31,118 bases of DNA from Asparagopsis taxiformis (taxonomy: Eukaryota > Rhodophyta > Florideophyceae > Bonnemaisoniales > Bonnemaisoniaceae). Shown in pieces: positions 29,449-31,118 of the stretch (position 1 is the stretch's first letter; each line of letters starts with the position of its first letter). The notes under the pieces were generated by a model, which did no database searches, was not told the origin of the DNA, and worked only from the letters and a program-made list of their open reading frames with translations. A program made the position numbers and the translations under genes. Location of the stretch: positions 1-31,118 of the forward strand of contig JALQPE010001000.1 in assembly GCA_030407315.1 (NCBI GenBank). Direction: 5' to 3'.

Positions 29449-30127
29449 TATTTCGTGTACCCCAGCGAACCGAACAATCTGTCCCTCGCATTACGCTTCC
29501 GTGCACTCATCACGTCGGACAGTTTCTGCGTCACCTTCACTTTCAATTCCTTGCTCCCCGCCACAGCCTCTTGACAGCACACACACGCTGCTCCTCATCG
29601 GAAAACACATCACACCACGGACTTTGACGCAGTACGTGTCGCACCAAGTCATTCAGCAGATCACTCTCGTCCCTGTACGAAGGTGTATACCACTGCAGAT
29701 TCTTGATGATATAGCCCGGAGGGGTAGCAATATATCCTACACCGTTTTCGCTCCAAAGTGTCCCTTCTACCGGCTCTACCTCGATGGTACGTCCAGTCCA
29801 ACGTCTCTGCGTTTGTTCCGCTATAGGGTCCAGCTCCATAGTCTCGTTCTTGCACCACTTTGTCAGGTTTTCCTCAACCGCCCTAAGAACTCCAAGGTAT
29901 TTCACAGGAATGGCTTTCTGTATTTTCGACTTACCGCCACCGGGATCACTGATTCTACCTGTTCTCGCAATTGCAGTAAGGCTGGCATTTTCCGCCTGCA
30001 GAGTCTTCACCTTAGCCTCCAACGCAACTATCTCCGTGGTGAGCGCCTTGTTTGCTATGTCCTGGCTAAACACTTTTTTTTCCAGCTCCGCGATCTTCTT
30101 CTTCTGCGCATTGATGCGACTCGCCAT
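29448..30127 (-). pseudogene. Coiled-coil protein, probable transposon accessory ORF B, frameshifted
   Basis: From the Met at 30127 the frame begins MASRINAQKKKIAELEKKV and continues with heptad-like helices (EIVALEAKVKTLQAENASL), a coiled coil of about 50 residues. A basic KSKIQKAIPVKYLGVLRAVE segment and a Trp-rich part (TLWSENGVGYIATPPGY) follow. The open frame closes at 29543, but protein-like sequence resumes in another frame from 29570 (EAVAGSKELKVKVTQKLSD, then RDRLFGSLGYTK) and stops at 29448. The switch falls at a CA/GT dinucleotide run near 29577-29587, a typical slippage site. An upstream GTG or spliced start is also possible. Confidence 0.5.
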
Positions 30128-30239
30128 TAAATCGATGGATTCCGGCGGATGCAACCTCTCTGCCCTCACCGTCCCCCATCTCGCACGCTATCGGGATTAT
30201 GATGTCCTCCATCGGCAATAGCCTGACGTCGCGGGGGCG

Positions 30240-30851
30240 TTACGCGCATATTTGGCACCATGACAGTCTGTTGTGACGAGGCCCGCACTCCGGCTGCTCT
30301 CTCCCCTCAGTACCACCTGACCGCCGATGATAGTTGGCATCCTGTGAACGTTGCTCAGAAACAACATCCCTTGCCGCTATCCTCGGGTCCCTGACTGCAT
30401 TACCTGCTGGGGCTGATGTACTCGGCATAGTTGGCGCAGTGGGGGTCACAGCCTCCAGTGTCTCGCGAACCCCCGGCTGGGACTCCGTCTGCAGCACCTC
30501 CGCATCTGCCAACCCGGGAGAAACTACCTTTGCCATAGCACTCTGCCGCAATTCCAACATGTTTTGAGCCACTATCATGTCATCATCATGATGTTCACTG
30601 TCCCTGCGAGCCACGCTTGCCTCGGTCAAGCCCCATCTCTCTCCGCGCCGTTCCTCCTTCCTCACTTTCGTCGCTGCGGATCCCCAGTTCTGCGCCGTCC
30701 GTCTTGCGACTACCGGACCGCGGTTCAATGCTGCCGGTAGGCCCAGACCGCTTCTCGCACGGGATTGTCGGGCACTCGATACAGCAGCTGCTGACGGGTT
30801 TTTCTGGAGGCCCGGAGGCTTTGGAGCTTTCTTCGCAATACGCGGCGGCAT
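30240..30851 (-). CDS. Basic, low-complexity protein, probable transposon accessory ORF A
   Basis: From MPPRIAKKAPKPPG at 30851 the frame encodes about 203 residues rich in Arg, Ala, Pro and Ser, with a charged central stretch (KVRKEERRGERWG) and a His/Asp patch (SEHHDDDMIVAQN). It looks disordered and nucleic-acid binding. The open frame extends upstream to 30929. It ends 113 bp before the coiled-coil frame begins and on the same strand, so the two may be exons of one gene. I could not find a convincing donor/acceptor pair joining them. Confidence 0.4.
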   Translation of the reverse strand: MPPRIAKKAPKPPGLQKNPSAAAVSSARQSRARSGLGLPAALNRGPVVARRTAQNWGSAATKVRKEERRGERWGLTEASVARRDSEHHDDDMIVAQNMLELRQSAMAKVVSPGLADAEVLQTESQPGVRETLEAVTPTAPTMPSTSAPAGNAVRDPRIAARDVVSEQRSQDANYHRRSGGTEGREQPECGPRHNRLSWCQICA

Positions 30852-30929
30852 AATGAAGCTTTCCCGGAAGCGATGGACGATTGAGTTGCACGAGATACAA
30901 AAAAGATTGCTGTATAGTGTCGGTACCAC

Positions 30930-31118
30930 AACGGTCTGCGATGAACGTTCAGGTCAGGTCAAGTACCGGAAATACGCCAACAGTCCAGATTGTATACGGT
31001 AGGCAGTCATCAACAGTATTTAATGAGGTACAATTACAGCTGTCGAGCTAGGATGCTAGGTCCGCGAGCCCCCTCCTGTCCGAAGACGTCCTGATTTGAA
31101 TTAAAATTGGGCTATTCT
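30930..31118. other. No feature recognised at the window end
   Basis: 189 bp, upstream of the minus-strand ORF set. It could carry that set's promoter or an element end, but nothing specific is visible. Confidence 0.3.

Overview
This is eukaryotic nuclear DNA from an intron-poor, fairly compact genome. The spliceable genes have 1-2 short introns (71-101 nt) with GT..AG ends and a CTAAC-type branch site close to the 3' end. The ketoacyl-ACP synthase is of the plant/cyanobacterial plastid type, which points to a photosynthetic eukaryote. Large single-exon genes beside retroelement and Plavaka-like transposon debris would suit a red alga. That placement is inference; nothing here proves it. I see no rRNA, tRNA or CRISPR.

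Left part (1-15.3 kb), mostly intact genes: a 5'-truncated-by-window cyclophilin on minus; a plastid-type KAS on plus with a 4-nt frameshifting duplication; a single-exon Sel1-repeat/Roc/COR/TIR receptor-like protein on minus; a 1198-aa helical protein on minus (possibly related to the meiotic PRD1/MEI1 family, unproven); a three-exon secreted 5'-nucleotidase on minus; and two tandem, closely related small secreted proteins of unknown family on minus. The 3' scrap of a third member seems to lie between the last two.

Middle (15.8-20.1 kb): the most striking gene is an indoleamine 2,3-dioxygenase/PrnB-like haem domain fused to an FAD/NAD(P)H reductase of the cytochrome P450 reductase type and then to a cytochrome b5 domain. 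It amounts to an oxygenase joined to its own electron-supply chain. The gene has one frameshift in the reductase. Its C-terminus appears cut by a 553-bp insertion flanked by 17-bp direct repeats, because the reading frame resumes in register beyond the second repeat.

Right part (20.1-31.1 kb), mobile and repeat-rich: a decayed LTR-retrotransposon fragment (zinc knuckle, aspartic protease); three kinds of tandem repeat, including a C/A-rich higher-order array of about 575 bp; a frameshifted Plavaka-like transposase on plus; and, facing it, a minus-strand set of three ORFs, two of which meet at a TAATG stop/start overlap.
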